This document shows positions 1 to 13,292 of a stretch of 64,000 nt of DNA, one piece after another (within the stretch, counting starts at the first letter, position 1; each line of letters opens with the position of its first letter). Below the pieces are notes generated by a model. The model did not search any database, was not told the origin of the DNA, and saw only the letters and a program-made list of their open reading frames with translations. Origin of the DNA: Theobroma cacao (lineage: Eukaryota; Streptophyta; Magnoliopsida; Malvales; Malvaceae); contig NC_030854.1 of NCBI RefSeq assembly GCF_000208745.1, positions 1,333,539-1,397,538 of the forward strand, in the 5' to 3' direction. The position numbers and the translations under genes were made by a program.

Positions 1-201
1 AAATTAATTCTTTGAAAAAAAGATATCGGTTTTGTGACACTAGAACATGCACGGGGCATTGCTTCGAGTTCCTCAAGACCAAGCTAATTAGTAAGATAAA
101 TTGATTGTCATATGATTATTTGTAAAACCATTTGTGATTTCTGATCTGCTGTAGCCATCTACTTTGAATTCATCAACACTGCAGATGCATGTTAATTTTA
201 C

Positions 202-419
202 CTGCTGGCAAAACCAATGTCCCAGGTTGCAGCAAACGCAATACTGTAGGCACAGTTTGGATAGAGATTATAAGATTTGAGTAACAAAATGACGAAAACA
301 AGTATGGACAAGGGCCGAATGTAACCGGGCCTGCTCATACCATGCTTAAATTTATCAGCACCATTTGACCATAAAATCTTCGAAAGTGATGAGAACATCA
401 GCAGGATTTTTTGAGCAAA
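202..419 (-). CDS. Possible internal exon of an unidentified membrane protein gene running off the left edge
   Basis: This 218-nt stretch is open throughout on the minus strand. It is bounded by a plausible acceptor (CTGTTTAG just above 419) and a good donor (CAGCAG|GTAAAA at 202/201). The translation, about 72 residues, has a polar start and a hydrophobic stretch (RPLSILVFVILLLKSY) that could be one membrane segment. The next exon would lie left of the window. I do not recognise the family, and I could not find a convincing preceding exon between 420 and 2300. It could be a chance ORF. The case rests on matching splice sites plus an uninterrupted frame only. Confidence 0.33.
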
Positions 420-447
420 CTAAACAGGTATAGTTTTGCAGGAAGAT

Positions 448-543
448 AAGCTTTGGTTATTCACTAGCAGCAGAGCAGAAGAACTCCTAAAAGGCAAGCT
501 TTGGTTATTCACTAGCAGCAGAGCAGAAGAACTCCTAAAAGGC
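448..543. repeat. 48-bp perfect tandem duplication
   Basis: Positions 448-495 and 496-543 are identical 48-bp copies starting AAGCTTTGGTTATTCACTAG. A third, decayed copy starts near 567 (AAGCTTTAATAATTCACAAG). It lies in non-coding DNA. The two perfect copies suggest a recent slippage or unequal-exchange event. Confidence 0.9.
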
Positions 544-3500
544 TAAGTTACAAGGAGCAGGAACGTAAGCTTTAATAATTCACAAGCACCTTGCAAAAAC
601 TCTGTTATAAAGCTGGCAATAGGGTTTAGCACATGCTTGCCACAGTTAATGGGCGCTGTTGTTATGGACTTGCTTGAGAGTCGAAGGGCCTTCAGGTCCT
701 AGAATCTGTAGTGTAAGTTTTACAGATCCAGTTTCCAAAATTTATGAGAAGTGTCCTTGTGTCATGGAAGTGGGCTTCAACCCTACCAACCAACCTATTC
801 ACTTTAAACTTCTGGGTTGGATTATGGCAAGCCTGGCAGGCTTGTGCGCCTAGCTCATAAGCCTGGTGAAACCTAGCTGATGTAATGGGTGACAGGTTCC
901 AGAATCACATGGGTGAGTTGAAACCCAACCTGGAAAAGACTAGCATTAGACCAAGTCCAAACCTGCGTCGCCCAAAATAGATTCTAGATCAAATTATATG
1001 GATTTTTCTTTTACGATCGATATTATACGTACAAATAAAAATTACATTAAAACTCAATATATTTGACATTCAAGAAAAAATCAAGTTAGTAAGTAATAAG
1101 AGGACAAAAGGACATTTTTAACTTGGAATTTCTTCTGGATAATTAAGCGTATGTCTGGCTGCCAATTAGGCTATAGTTCCACTTAATTTGAGAGGCTTAG
1201 AATTAATCACAAAGTCGGTGAGGATAAACCATTCAATTTCTGTCTTAAGAAACTTCATTTATCATGATAATTGAAGATGGAAAACACTTTTTCCATAACT
1301 CTTTGACTGGAAACAGTTGCATGTGTTTCAAACACCTTGATTTATAGTGCTTCCAGCTGCACAACAATTATTTACTCTCTTTAAACATATCCGAGGGAGC
1401 TACCCCTTTCTGGGTCCATGTGAGAATTTCTCTATTTGCCTCCACTAGAATAGCATGCATTAAATGACATGCAACATGTTGTAAATATTGTCTGTGCTCT
1501 CTGCTCTCATTGTAGGTAGTTGAGGATCAATCACTTTTCTCTCCTTAATGGCTTGATTATCCAGGGAAAAAAAGTCCTACATTATTGCATCTGATGCTGT
1601 GTATATCTTCCTGATTTGATGCTAAGCATTAGAAAAACAAAAAAATTCTTCTTTACAGTGTCAGATTTTCTTCTTCTCCAAGCGATTAAGGGCCCGATTA
1701 GCAACCAATTAGCTAGACTTCACTTTAAGTAACATTATTTTATATCTGATAACTAAAGAGATGGTACTAGATTGTCTGATAAATAAAATATGAGTAGATA
1801 CTTAAGCACTTCACCTTTTATTTACAATTCATCAACCCTTCTTTGGTTGTCTATTTAAGGAAAAAAACCTAGGATATATGCATCAGAAATCTAGTTTACT
1901 ACAGTAAGAATGAAACTCTTGAGAGACAAAGATGACCCAGTTACCAAGCAGGACATGGTAGAGAAAGAGATACCATGATTGTGAAGGATGCATGATGACA
2001 AACTACGCCAACAGCGGAAGTAAAGAGTTTTGATAGATTGAGGTGAGCTGGACAGCCCATTCAAGTTACGGAAAAAGTTTGAAGGAAATTGCTGTAGTCC
2101 GTCATAGTCATCACCACCAAAGTCCACAATGTTTTTTAAACTTTTCGAAGCTTTCTTGATTTTATGCTCCGAACCAATGTAATGACTCCAAAGAGCAAGT
2201 TTAGTGTTTTCTGTCAAGAGGCTGCGACCCATTTGGTCACCCGATGTTCAGTTGCTGGCTGGCAGTCTTTATCAGTGTAGTGAAATCCAGGTCCATTGGT
2301 TTGCAAACAACCAAATATCAATTTGTAGCCTGTCTTTTGCTTTCCGCTGTTAATCAAAAGAATTCAAACTATGGGTTTAATCCTTTCTTATCTAAAAGCC
2401 CCCAACAGGAGGAGGGAAAATGTAAGGGATCAGGAAAAGATTGATTTGTTCTGTTAGTTGAAGAAATCTAGGGAGGGGTCATTAAATCGATGAATGGAAG
2501 TCTCTTTCAGGTTTTCATCAAATAGTGGTTCCGAATATGCTCAAAGGGCCAGAGTTAACTTTGCAGGGCTGGTTGCACTTAGTTATTTTTTTAATGTTGT
2601 ACTTGTAAAAGGAAAGGGAATGGGGGAAAACAGTCATGGGAAGTAACTGGTAAATAGGTAAATCTTTCTTTCCAGGAAATTGTAATTGATGGCCCCAAAA
2701 GGCAAGGAAAAGGCCCGAACAGTTTCTTTTGTTTCACTGCATGAAACCAAGACAAGAACTTATATTGGTTTCTTCCATAATTGCCAAATTTAACTGTATT
2801 CACATGACTCTAAAGTCTAAATAGTACTACGTTCAAAGTTTTATGTATATTTAGTTTAACTAATAGAGTCTAAATACCTTTAGTTCAACCATGTATATAT
2901 TATTAATAATTGATTTTCGATCGATTATTTTGTTTAGACCGATTAATGGTCCTTCTATATATTATAAGACATGAGCTTATGTACCTTTTTCTGGTTAATC
3001 TACACAATTGGAGACATGTAGGTTATGAATCCAATCTCTTATCTAAGGTACAAACCTTCCAATTAAGAGTTGAAAAACGCATTTGCCTAATCTCACGAAT
3101 TCAATAAATAAGCAGGCTTTCTTCAAGAGGGTGCTTATTGCTTGAGCAATGAGGACTGAATCATGTGAATTCCACACGAGAAATCTCATATAATTAAAGG
3201 ACATCGTACTAATACCTCACAAGAGAACAAAAACGTGTCTCTTACAAAGCATTTTCCTGTGTCTGGCAATCACTTTCACAAGCCAGCTTGAGTTTAGAAA
3301 ACGTATTTAGCAGATGAGAAAAAATCCAACAGGCGGTAGACCTGCAGTCACAGCGGGGGCCGCCAAACAGTAGATACTGTGTTAGGCTGATAGCAACAGT
3401 CTCTGAAACATGGTGTGGGGGTGTGGATGGATCAGGTTTGAACACCAAGTTCGAGGAGTGGGGGGGGGGGAGAGAGTTGAGCATCGGACGGTGCTGAGCT

Positions 3501-6500
3501 GAGGAGAAAGTACTCGTTGGCAGAACTCAACCAGAGCTTTCTTTTTGTATTTAATTTTTCTGAAACAAAGGGGTTTTTTATTGCTCCCACAGGAGTTTGT
3601 CCATGGTGCTGGTACTCCAACACGGGAAAAGGGAAAGAAAGGGATCCCCTCTCCCTTCACGCAACTGCTGACGCCATTGCAGTCCCCTTGCTTTTTACGT
3701 CCCTTTCCTCGTGATTTCCAAAACACAAAAACAACAAATCCTCAATGCTTTCTGTATAAAGAAATATGTTCCAAGACTTGTTAGTTAATGCATGCAATGC
3801 AAGCACTTGGGGATTGCTTCAAATTAACAGGGTCATTTGCAGAAGGAAAATCCCATTTCGTCCAGCGACGGCAGACTTTGGTGGGATTTTGCTTGCTTTT
3901 TCCCCGTCCTCTCGCATCAATCTCAACTCAACTCAAGCAAAAGATTTGGTGTGTTTGATTGTATGGTTGTACTAACAAACTAAAAATTAGACGAAAAAGA
4001 AGGCTTTTCGAAGCCCACAAAAGAGAACGTTAGCATGACGATTGTCACCTGAGAGAACAGAACCCAAGGCTCTACGCCCGTCTATCTAATCTATCAACAC
4101 AAACCAAAACAGTAGATCAGTAGTAGTACTAGTAGTGTTAGTGTTAGGAGAAGAAGCATAAGTCTCGCTTCTCTTGTCGGAACACTTGCCACGTGCACCT
4201 TCCTCAACTCCACCTCCTTTTCATATCACTATCCCAAATTCTATTTTTGGGTTGGGATTCAATTTTTTAGGTGTCGTATAGATTTAGATTTTTATATTGA
4301 ATTAGTAATCGTATTTGGGTATTTAGTGATAATTTTAAATATATCTTGTATAATGTATGAATTAATGAATTTTAATAAAATTCAATTTAATCGATATCTT
4401 ACTCATTACTACTTCATCAAATTTTATCGATTTTATTTGCTAGCTCTTTCTCTTCTCCATTGGTTTATGTCGTGTGAGGAAGAAAAATTAGAAAGAAATA
4501 TGAAAGGACTCATTTAATGAATATCTTACTCGTTGTTACTTTTGTTAAAGCTTTTTTCTTTAATTATAGGGCTTTTTTCATGAAGTTTTTTGGTTATGGA
4601 GCTATCGGATTATAATATTGCATTTTTTAATATCTTCTGATTGTTTTTTAATTTTGTAATCTAATACGTATTATTAGTTATAAGTAATTGATAGAACATA
4701 AAATTGTTATTGGTCGGGAAAAAAAAGAAAATAATAAGCAAAATTATTTCGATAAACTAAAGAGAGATAAGAATAACAAAAAGAAGGGTTATTATGTGAG
4801 TAAGTATTATAATTGGACAACATTTGAAGTAATCATAAAATCAAGATTTTACATGAGTGATGATGAAAGAATAATTATATAAAAATAAAATTTTATTATA
4901 TATATAATAATAAAATAAATAAAAATTGAGAATTGATAATTGTCATTTTATCATTTATCATCATCATTTCTAATTTGAAGTGACTCAACACTAAATTATT
5001 GACGAACAGAATTATCATTTATATTTGACACAATATTAGTTTATAAATATATATAATAAATAAATAAAATATTGTCATGTCGTTTGATATTTCACAATTA
5101 AATGATAATATATAGATGTTATATATTAACAACACTTAAAAAGAAAAATGATGTGGTTGATATAAAAAAAGCTTTACAGTGCAGCCCTTTGTCTTACTGG
5201 CGCACAAAGTGTAGATTCCCCACCTTTGTTAACGACGATGCAGAAAGCAGCAATCGTATTGTACAAGGTAAAATTCTTGGCTGATAAAATCCTCTACGAG
5301 TTAACATCTCATTAGCCAAGCATTAGAGCTCCAACTTGGCTGATAGAACATCTCAACCCAGTACTGTATAATGTGAACCTATTAACCACGCATGAATGTA
5401 CGAACCTAACCTCGTTCCCTAGCATGATGTCACAGCCGCTGTGGTCTGTGGCCAGCTTTCCCCTCCATGTTCATCAACAGATTTAATCAGGAACGATCAA
5501 AATCTAGCATGAGTTTCCATAAAAGAACAGGAATCCAAATAAGTACAGATACGATTGGGAACATCAAATTAATACAGGTACGATTGGGAACAGCAAATCC
5601 CCATGATGTTCAACTATCAGAGGAGTACTTCACCAAGAGTAGGTTTGCCATTAATTTCGAGAGTAAATCGGGTAGGCCTTTCTCCTTTCATCGATGGGTG
5701 CAAAAATAAGGAGAGTAAACCTTTATTAACCTTTATTTTTGTTGACCAAAATTTTCTGCCATGCAAATGCACCTCCTCCTCCTCCTGCTGCTGCTTCACT
5801 TTTTTATTTTTATTTTTATTTTTCCCCTATTTTGTACGAATGATCCACAGCCCCTTCTTTAATTTCGGTTAAGCGACGCCGTTGATGAAAAATCTATCGA
5901 ACCTTGCCAGAATGTTTTTAATTTTTATCCAGCAAACCTCTCTGTGGTCCACCTATAGTGTCCTTTCAGAGAGGATAAATGACAAAGGCGTACGCTGTGC
6001 AATCAGAGTTCTGGCGGTTTCCAATTTTCAGTCTCTGAAACTTCATTCAATATCTCAAGTTTCTTCATTTTTTATATATCAAAATTCTAACCCTCAACCT
6101 GATCAAAGTGTTGTTTAATTTGCAAAGGAAATGACCAAGTTTTTATCAACAACCAAGGTTAGATTTTGGGTTATTATAAGAATAAAGCTTCCTCTATCCT
6201 ACCAGTACGACCTCTTTCAAGAAACCTCTTAAAGATTGTGTTTCAATTTTAGAGACAGCGTTTCAATTTTATTAAACGATGTTGTTGAAATTCATTTTAT
6301 CAAGTTAATGGGTTTAGTTCAATAGCACTTAAATTAATGCCCGTGATTAATTAATCTGGCCTTTTAAATCAAGGAATAATTAAGAGCATTTAGTAAAAAT
6401 GGAGGAATCCTAAATCCAGAGAGGTGCACGAACAAAATGTGCTGCAAATGTTCATGTTGGTAGAGCAAAAGTTTGGTGGCCATTACCTTCAAAGGACAGA

Positions 6501-8101
6501 AACTCGCCAAACTTTTGCAAAATAATTAATGGTCTCATCTCGTGAACCTTGTCCTTGAAATTAACCCAATTACATTTCTTTTAATTCAAAAGCCTATAAT
6601 AATAGTATTATGTCATGGTCACCTATTAGATTGCTTCAAGGAATCATTGCATGCAAAAAGAAGAATAAAACTAAGCAAAACAAAATAAAAGGGCTTTTGA
6701 TTCAATGATTTAATTTCTCATTTAACATTTTCCTTCGAAATTGAAAAAAGAAGAAGGATTAAATCGTGAAGAACTTTTATTAAATTCTAAAAAAAATTGA
6801 GTCCCCAAATATATACATAAATAAATAAATAAATTCTAACTATTTAATCTGAATAGAATAAAGCTTAAATCATCTCTCTAAAAATTTAGAGAATTAATTA
6901 TCTATCTCTTAACTCATCAAAATCATGAAAAATTTACATTATTGGAACTCAGAGTCAGGGAATAATTTTTATTTTCGTAAAAGATTATATTATTAATTTT
7001 ATTCAATACAATTATTAAAATATTTTTAATTTAAAATTAACCTATTTGTTTACATTCCGAGATATTTTTATAATTTTACTCCATAATCGTATTAAAAAAA
7101 TTTAAACAGCAGAGAGTGTAATTGAAGCTTATCCTAAAATGATTACTTACATTATTATACACTATGATAAGACACTTGATTTTACGTAATGAAGTCATTC
7201 ATCACTTACTTATAATCTACTAGTAATATATAGTGTTAGTGTCACATAGGCACTTTTATTTTGTTCTTCTCTTTATTATAAATAAATCTCTATTTTTTCT
7301 TCTTTTAGGAATTAATTAATTAATTAATTAATAGTAATTAAAAAAGGAGGAAAACCTCGTAAAGCGAGAATCGAAAGCATTGGCGGATGGGATGAGTGTT
7401 GAGAACGGCAAACTCAGCCTTTCATTTCATTCATCACTCTGTTCCCCCCCTTCTTCTCACGTGCGTCATCCCCCCCTCTTTCTCTTCTTTAATTAAAACA
7501 AAATCATTATTTACTACTCAATATTAAAATTAAATTTATTTTATTTATTATATAAAAAATGGGTTTTTTTTTTGGGTTATAAAGGGTTTGGACAAAGAGA
7601 TAGAGAAAAAAAGAAGGAAATAATAAAAATAAAAATAGGGCCACCTTTTTGTTTTTGGTTTTCTGGTTAGAATAACCCCAGGGCATAAACGACCAAAAGA
7701 TATGATAAAACGACAAAACACGTCCCCAAACCTTTGTCAGAAATATCTGCCAAACAAAGTTAGTTCAATTATTACCGGAAATAGCCGGTCGTCCTCCGGT
7801 GTCTCGAAACCCTATGATCAACCAGACCTTTCTCAATGGACAGAGAGAGAAAGACAGCAGAGGAAGTAAATTAAAGAGAGAAAAAGAGGAAGTGTAACAA
7901 AGATTTTGTTTGAGTTTGAGTTTGAGTGTTGTGAGTTTGAGTGTTGTGAGTTTGAGAGTGGGTTTTAGTTTGTTCGTGTAAGAGAAAGAAAAAAAGCAGA
8001 GATAAAAAAAGGATGCGTGAAGTGTGCACCCTATACCCAAAACCTCAGGCTCTTGGAACGAATCACTGCTAACCTGCGCCAGCTCTCTCCTTCTCTCTGC
8101 C
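544..8101. other. Long intergenic region upstream of BLH9
   Basis: No convincing gene was found in this 7.5 kb. It is AT-rich, with several poly-A/T runs and a TTAATTAA tract near 7311-7334. A 113-codon ATG-initiated ORF on the minus strand (2232-1891) has no recognisable domain and no clear splice signals. A roughly 29-bp imperfect tandem repeat containing ACGATTGGGAACA lies at about 5542-5598. The last kilobase probably holds the BLH9 promoter and the start of its leader; a CACGTG core lies at 7458-7463, and a short GAGTTTGAGTGTTGT tandem repeat at about 7917-7962. Confidence 0.5.
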
Positions 8102-8155
8102 ATGTTTTCAGCTTCAGAAGAGGATCATGATAACCTTTCATTTCATCATTCTTAA
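8102..8155 (+). promoter_or_regulatory. Upstream ORF 1 in the BLH9 leader (17 codons)
   Basis: An ATG at 8102 opens a 17-codon ORF ending in TAA at 8153-8155, 241 bp before the BLH9 start. It encodes MFSASEEDHDNLSFHHS. If the transcript starts upstream of 8102, which the CT-rich leader-like DNA suggests, this uORF would be read before the main ORF and could reduce its translation. The transcription start itself cannot be read from the sequence. Confidence 0.35.
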
Positions 8156-8206
8156 TAAACCCAAATCTCTCTCTCTTTCACTGTTTTTTCTCTCTTTTTC
8201 GTATTC

Positions 8207-8233
8207 ATGATCGTCTCCCGTCTTCTGTACTAA
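8207..8233 (+). promoter_or_regulatory. Upstream ORF 2 in the BLH9 leader (8 codons)
   Basis: An ATG at 8207 is followed by eight codons (MIVSRLLY) and TAA at 8231-8233, 163 bp before the main ATG. It is surrounded by CT-rich tracts (8167-8200 and 8242-8262) typical of plant leaders and of GAGA-type factor binding. Confidence 0.35.
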
Positions 8234-8396
8234 TCATTCCATCTCTCTCTCTTTCTCTGTTTAATTTTAGTTGGTGTATCTCTGTGCTGGTACTCTTTTG
8301 ACTCGTTTTTTATTTTGTTTACCCTCTTAAAGTCTGTCAGTGTGTCTCTCTAGAGTTTTAGCTAGAGAGGTTTAATAATTTTTTTTTGTGGTGGCT

Positions 8397-11300
8397 ATGG
8401 CGGAGGGTTTTGAGCCCTACCATGTCCCACAACAGAGCAGAAGAGATAAGCTAAGAATTGTGGCTCAAAACCACCCAGCTTGTGTTGAAGCAACGGCTGC
8501 TACTCTTTCAGGCTGCTCAGCTTTACTTCCTTTGTACGACCCTTCTCTTCTTTCTTCCGATTTGTTAACTTGCGCTGCCAACGCTAGTGCTACTGCTGGT
8601 AGCCATGACTTTCACCACCAAACCAACCACCTATCAGCTTCTGCTTCTGGTAAAAACAGCCCCGTTTGTGTTGTTAAAGAGGAAGGTGTGAATTTCATGG
8701 GCTTTGTTGGTGGGATCGTTAACGCTTCTTCTTCTTCTTCGACTTCTCATCACCCTTATTTGGATCCACAATCTTCTTTGCCCTTAAACCCTAGCTCGAT
8801 TCAAGATATGAATAACAACCCTTTTCTTTATACTCCGCAAAACCTTCAGAGCCTAAGAGATTTTGACCATTCTTATAATAATGGTGGTGAAGTTGTGGTT
8901 TATAAACCTGAAGCCTTGTCTTTGAATCATGAGTCTAGCACCACCGGTCAAGGCTTGTCTCTTTCTTTATCTTCTCATAACGCCCACCAAAACAATCTTC
9001 CTTTGGAGCTAAATCTGCAAAGATTCGAGTCAGCTATCTACAGTGACAAGGTTACCGCCAGTGGATATGTGGTTCCAGGCATTGTTGGTGCAAGTGCTTC
9101 CACTTCGAATGAGGTTTCCAGGAGCTCGGTCCCTCTCGGGCCTTTCACGGGTTATGCTTCGATTTTGAAGGAATCGAGGTTTATGAGGCCCGCACAACAG
9201 TTATTAGAAGAGCTTTGCGATGTGGGTAGGGGAAGTTACGCCGAAAAAATTACTCCTGATTCTTCTTTGATGGAGCCTCCATTGGAGAATTTGAGTCCCG
9301 CTGGAATTGTCGATGATCCTCTTGGTGGGGGTGATGGTGGTGAGAGCAGAAGAAAGAAGTCAAGGCTAATTTCGATGCTTGACGAGGTTTGCTTCTCTAA
9401 TTTGCAAAAATGTTGGTTTCTCGTCTGCATTTCTTCTGAATTGGTTTGATATGAATGATTGTTGAGTTCTCCTTCCGACATGCAATTCATGTTCCATGTA
9501 CTTCCACATCTTTTTCTCTTTTGTTTTTTTTTTCTTTTGGGTTTCTTGGTTTGGTGTCCCTGATTTTCTTTTCTGCAAACTTTGCCTTAAGACGCTAGTA
9601 TATTGAAAGGTTTATTTGGATCCGTGTCCTTATCCCCTCTAAAATCTTCCTTGGGGAGGTGGTTTTTTTATGAAACCCCAGCATTTTTGCCACTGTAGAA
9701 GTCATCACTGGCTATTATTAAAATGGCCTTGTCAGATATTCTTTAATGGTGTTATGTTTAGTCAGTTCTTTAACCCAACATGCAATTTGTGTTGTTGCAT
9801 GCATAAGTGGCAATAAATGATGCCATCTTTAGCCGATTTCGCAAAATGAAAGTTCCTCAGTAGTTTAAAGCTTTCCTCCATTGTAATACTATGTGAATTA
9901 GATTCTTCTCTTTGATGAATGGCCTCGATGATCTCACAAAAAAAAAAATCTTTTTTAATGAAAAGGTGATAGGAGGGAATATATGCACGAAGATTGGTGT
10001 TATAAAGTGCCTGACAACCGTAGAAAGGGTTGTAATAAGTGACAATGTCGCCAAGTCTGGGGCTTAAATGTGCTTTAAAGTGATTGAAGGAATCCATTTG
10101 AAAAGATTTATAATCCAAAAAAGTTTGTGGAAAGCATAATTGGTATTCCGAAGTCCTACAGAAGACTAGATGAGTAGATCACAAGGTGTCTGGACTTTTT
10201 GCGGGATAGGGTTTAGCTCAATTTAATTATAATACTTGCTAACGGGTGAATATTGTGTTTTGGGTGCCTAAGTTAAAAAGAAAGAGAATATTGTAGATCA
10301 GCTGATTCCTCCAATTGGCATACCAAACACTTATGATTTAGAGTTGGCTACTTTACCAGGAATTATACATGAGTGCATGAATTTAAATGTTTTCATGCCA
10401 TACTTTTGCAAATTACTAATTAAAGTGATTTCATAGTTTTAGAGAGATTTCTATTTGTCGGGCACGAAAAGAAAAGTTACAACTGTTATTATTATAGCCT
10501 GCTTAGATGTTTAACTTAATGTGATCAAAACAGAAGGGTTCGGACTTCAGAGTGCTTATTTTTGTGCTTGCTTGTTGAATAAAGTCTACATGATTTACAA
10601 TGTGAAAGTCATGGAGATTGATGTTTATCTATTGTGATGCTAACTTTTGTATTCTAGGAGTAAGTATTAGCTGGTCTGATAACTACTCACTATTGTCCCT
10701 TTGTTTTTTGGGCTTGCTGCAATTTCACTTTCATTAGTCTTTCCTTCAATCATGTGTTTTCTCCAAGTTCACAAATTTTTTCAAAGCCAATTTCCAAATT
10801 GAATTTTTGGAAACTAATCAAGCTGTACTCTTACTGGTATCTTAATTGGCATATAGAGAGAATAGACAAGTAATTCCATGTTGTAAAGTCGGCGCAATAT
10901 TCAGAGTCTGAATAAATGTCCATCTCTTTTAACACATGCTAAACATTGGAACCTTTTTTTTTCCGTTTTAGGGGAAGAGGGAGGAGGGAGGGTGGGATAA
11001 TAATGCGGGTTGTAATAAGGATGCACTATATTTTCCTTCCTGAGTGCTTTGACTAGCTACCATAAAACGGTTTATGCCATGAATTCCACATGGGGCATTA
11101 TGTTGGGTTATAATGTCTTTGGTATTATTGTCCTCTAAAGCTTTAGAGTACAAACTTGAACTGTGTCCCAGTGAGGCAGGAACCTTAGTTTCTGTAGGGT
11201 TTTTTTTTTTTTTTTTAAAGTAGTTTCCCTAATATTTTTAAAATTGTTTCAATTACAGTAAAATATCTAAATAGTATGTGTGACCATTGAATTCTCTTTT

Positions 11301-13292
11301 CAATACATATTTTGCACGGTTTCATGCTTTAACATATATAACCACACATAGGTGCCCCTTTGGCCGCCATTTCCCATTATCAGTAGCTAATAAAACAATA
11401 TGATATAAAAAATGGAGCTGGTGAATACTGGTCTATTCATTCCATCTTTTGCTCTACAATGTTTTCATTCTTCATGGCAGAAAATAAGTAACAATGATAG
11501 CATAAGTGTAACTATGGTTTTGAGTAGTCTCCTATGTATTGCTCTTCACTTGAAGAAACTGTTTAGGTATTTGACCATACGACAACAGAAGGTAACATCA
11601 AAATAAGGATTATGATTATATCACGGCCTTAATATTTGTCCTCTCAGAAATTATGTTGTCTCCGCCAGGTGCATTGAGTTGCAGCTTCTTGCAATTTTCA
11701 TTTGTTTAGGTGGATGATCCAAAATTTACAGTATTCCTTACTCCATTTGGTGCTTCATTGAGGGCCAATTTTTTGTAATTTTATCAGACTTTATAGATTG
11801 AGGGAATTGAATTGGAGCCATTTTGAGTTCTTTTCCAGATGATAAATATCCAAGTTTGTAGCAATGTTTTGTACCTGAACATTCCCGAAACCAGAGCTTT
11901 GAATGTACTAATAGTGATTCTAGAGTCGGTTTCTTTATTTCTGTTAGTAATTCAGGGTTTTTTTTTTAATGGAATTCAGTTTTCAAGCATCATATAATCA
12001 AGTTAAGCATACTTTACAACTTGCTAACGATCATTACATTTATTAGGTTTACAAGAGGTACAAGCAATACTATCAACAGATGCAAGCTGTTGTTGCATCA
12101 TTTGAATATGTTGCCGGACTTGGCAATGCAGCTCCATATGCGAATTTGGCTTTGAAAGCCATGTCTAAACATTTCAGGTGCTTGAAAAGTGCAATCACCA
12201 ACCAGCTTCAGTTCACCAATAAAGCTCATGGTCAGATAAGCCCCGGAAAAGAAGAAGGTCCAAGGTTTGGAAGCACTGACAGAAGTCTTTATAGCCGGCC
12301 TGTTCATAACGCTGGGTTCCTTGAGCACCAACCGGTGTGGCGGCCTCAACGAGGCCTTCCTGAGCGTGCTGTAACTGTACTTAGGGCATGGCTATTTGAG
12401 CACTTTCTACACCCGTAAGTACTTGAATTGCATAGACAAACTTGTTGCTAAAAATTTATTTGCCTTTTAATCTATAGTCCTTAGTGCATTAAATATTTGT
12501 GTTTTGTGTTTCAGTTATCCAACTGACACAGACAAGCTGATGTTGGCAAAACAAACCGGTCTATCACGTAGCCAGGTGTGCCATTTATCATCATTCCTAC
12601 ATTCTTTATAGTAGCATTTTGCAATCATGAATACTTTATGTAAAATCCAATTCCCACCTTTCTTAGAAAATGAAATTTGTTATTGTTTCCATGTTCACAA
12701 TAAATAGAGAGCTCTGCCCAATCTATTTGTTGACAAAATATATAACTCCTGTGAACACCAGGTGTCAAATTGGTTTATCAATGCAAGAGTAAGGCTTTGG
12801 AAGCCTATGGTGGAAGAAATACACATGCTAGAAACACGGCAAGCTCTAAAAGCTTCGCAAAAGGAGGACAGAAATGCCAACAAGTCAAGTGATCATTTGT
12901 CCTCAGCAAACTCTCTCGCATCTGAAAACCCATCCACCTCCACCCAAAGGGTTCAAGATACCCCATCCAAGCGCACTAGAAGTGAACTTCCTGACATACC
13001 CGTGGGAAGTGAACCACTCAACTTGTCGTACAACAGCTTGTCAAGCCACCCGCATGTTGGTGTTGGTGTTAGCATGGCTGGTGGAAGTGGTGGTGTTTCA
13101 TTAACACTTGGTCTTCATCAGAATAATGGTATCGGATTATCAGAGCCCTTCCCTATAAATGCAGCTCAGCGATTCGGCCTCGGCCTCGAGGTAAGCAGCG
13201 AGGGATATGTCATCGGCGGTTTTGAAGCACAGAATCGGCATTTTGGAAGGGATGTTATAGGAGGGCAGCTTTTGCATGATTTTGTTGGTTGA
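8397..13292 (+). CDS. BLH9: BEL1-like homeodomain transcription factor (BLH9/BELLRINGER/PENNYWISE type)
   Basis: This is a nuclear TALE-class homeodomain factor. In Arabidopsis, BLH9 pairs with KNOX proteins to control meristem maintenance, internode patterning and flowering. The coding exons are 8397-9386, 12047-12414, 12515-12575 and 12762-13292. They join in frame with GT-AG introns and give 649 aa. The start is the ATG at 8397, giving [10 protein letters not shown]; the upstream in-frame GTG is not used. In order the protein has a ZIBEL-like GLSLSLSSH (about 186-194), a SKY box ([20 protein letters not shown], about 260-279), a BELL domain (about 320-400), a TALE homeodomain (about 430-492, with the PYP loop and [12 protein letters not shown] in helix 3), and a second ZIBEL motif GVSLTLGLH (about 584). 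The C-terminus ([10 protein letters not shown]...LHDFVG) closely matches what I recall of Arabidopsis BLH9, which favours BLH9 over other BEL1 paralogues. Intron 1 is large, about 2.66 kb. Confidence 0.96.

Noticed and set aside
1891..2232. 113-codon minus-strand ORF starting with ATG
   Set aside because: No recognisable domain, no splice context and no neighbour suggesting a gene; kept only as a note in the intergenic entry.
8388..8396. Start of BLH9 at the in-frame GTG (8388)
   Set aside because: Plant genes use ATG; the ATG at 8397 gives the family-typical [10 protein letters not shown] start.
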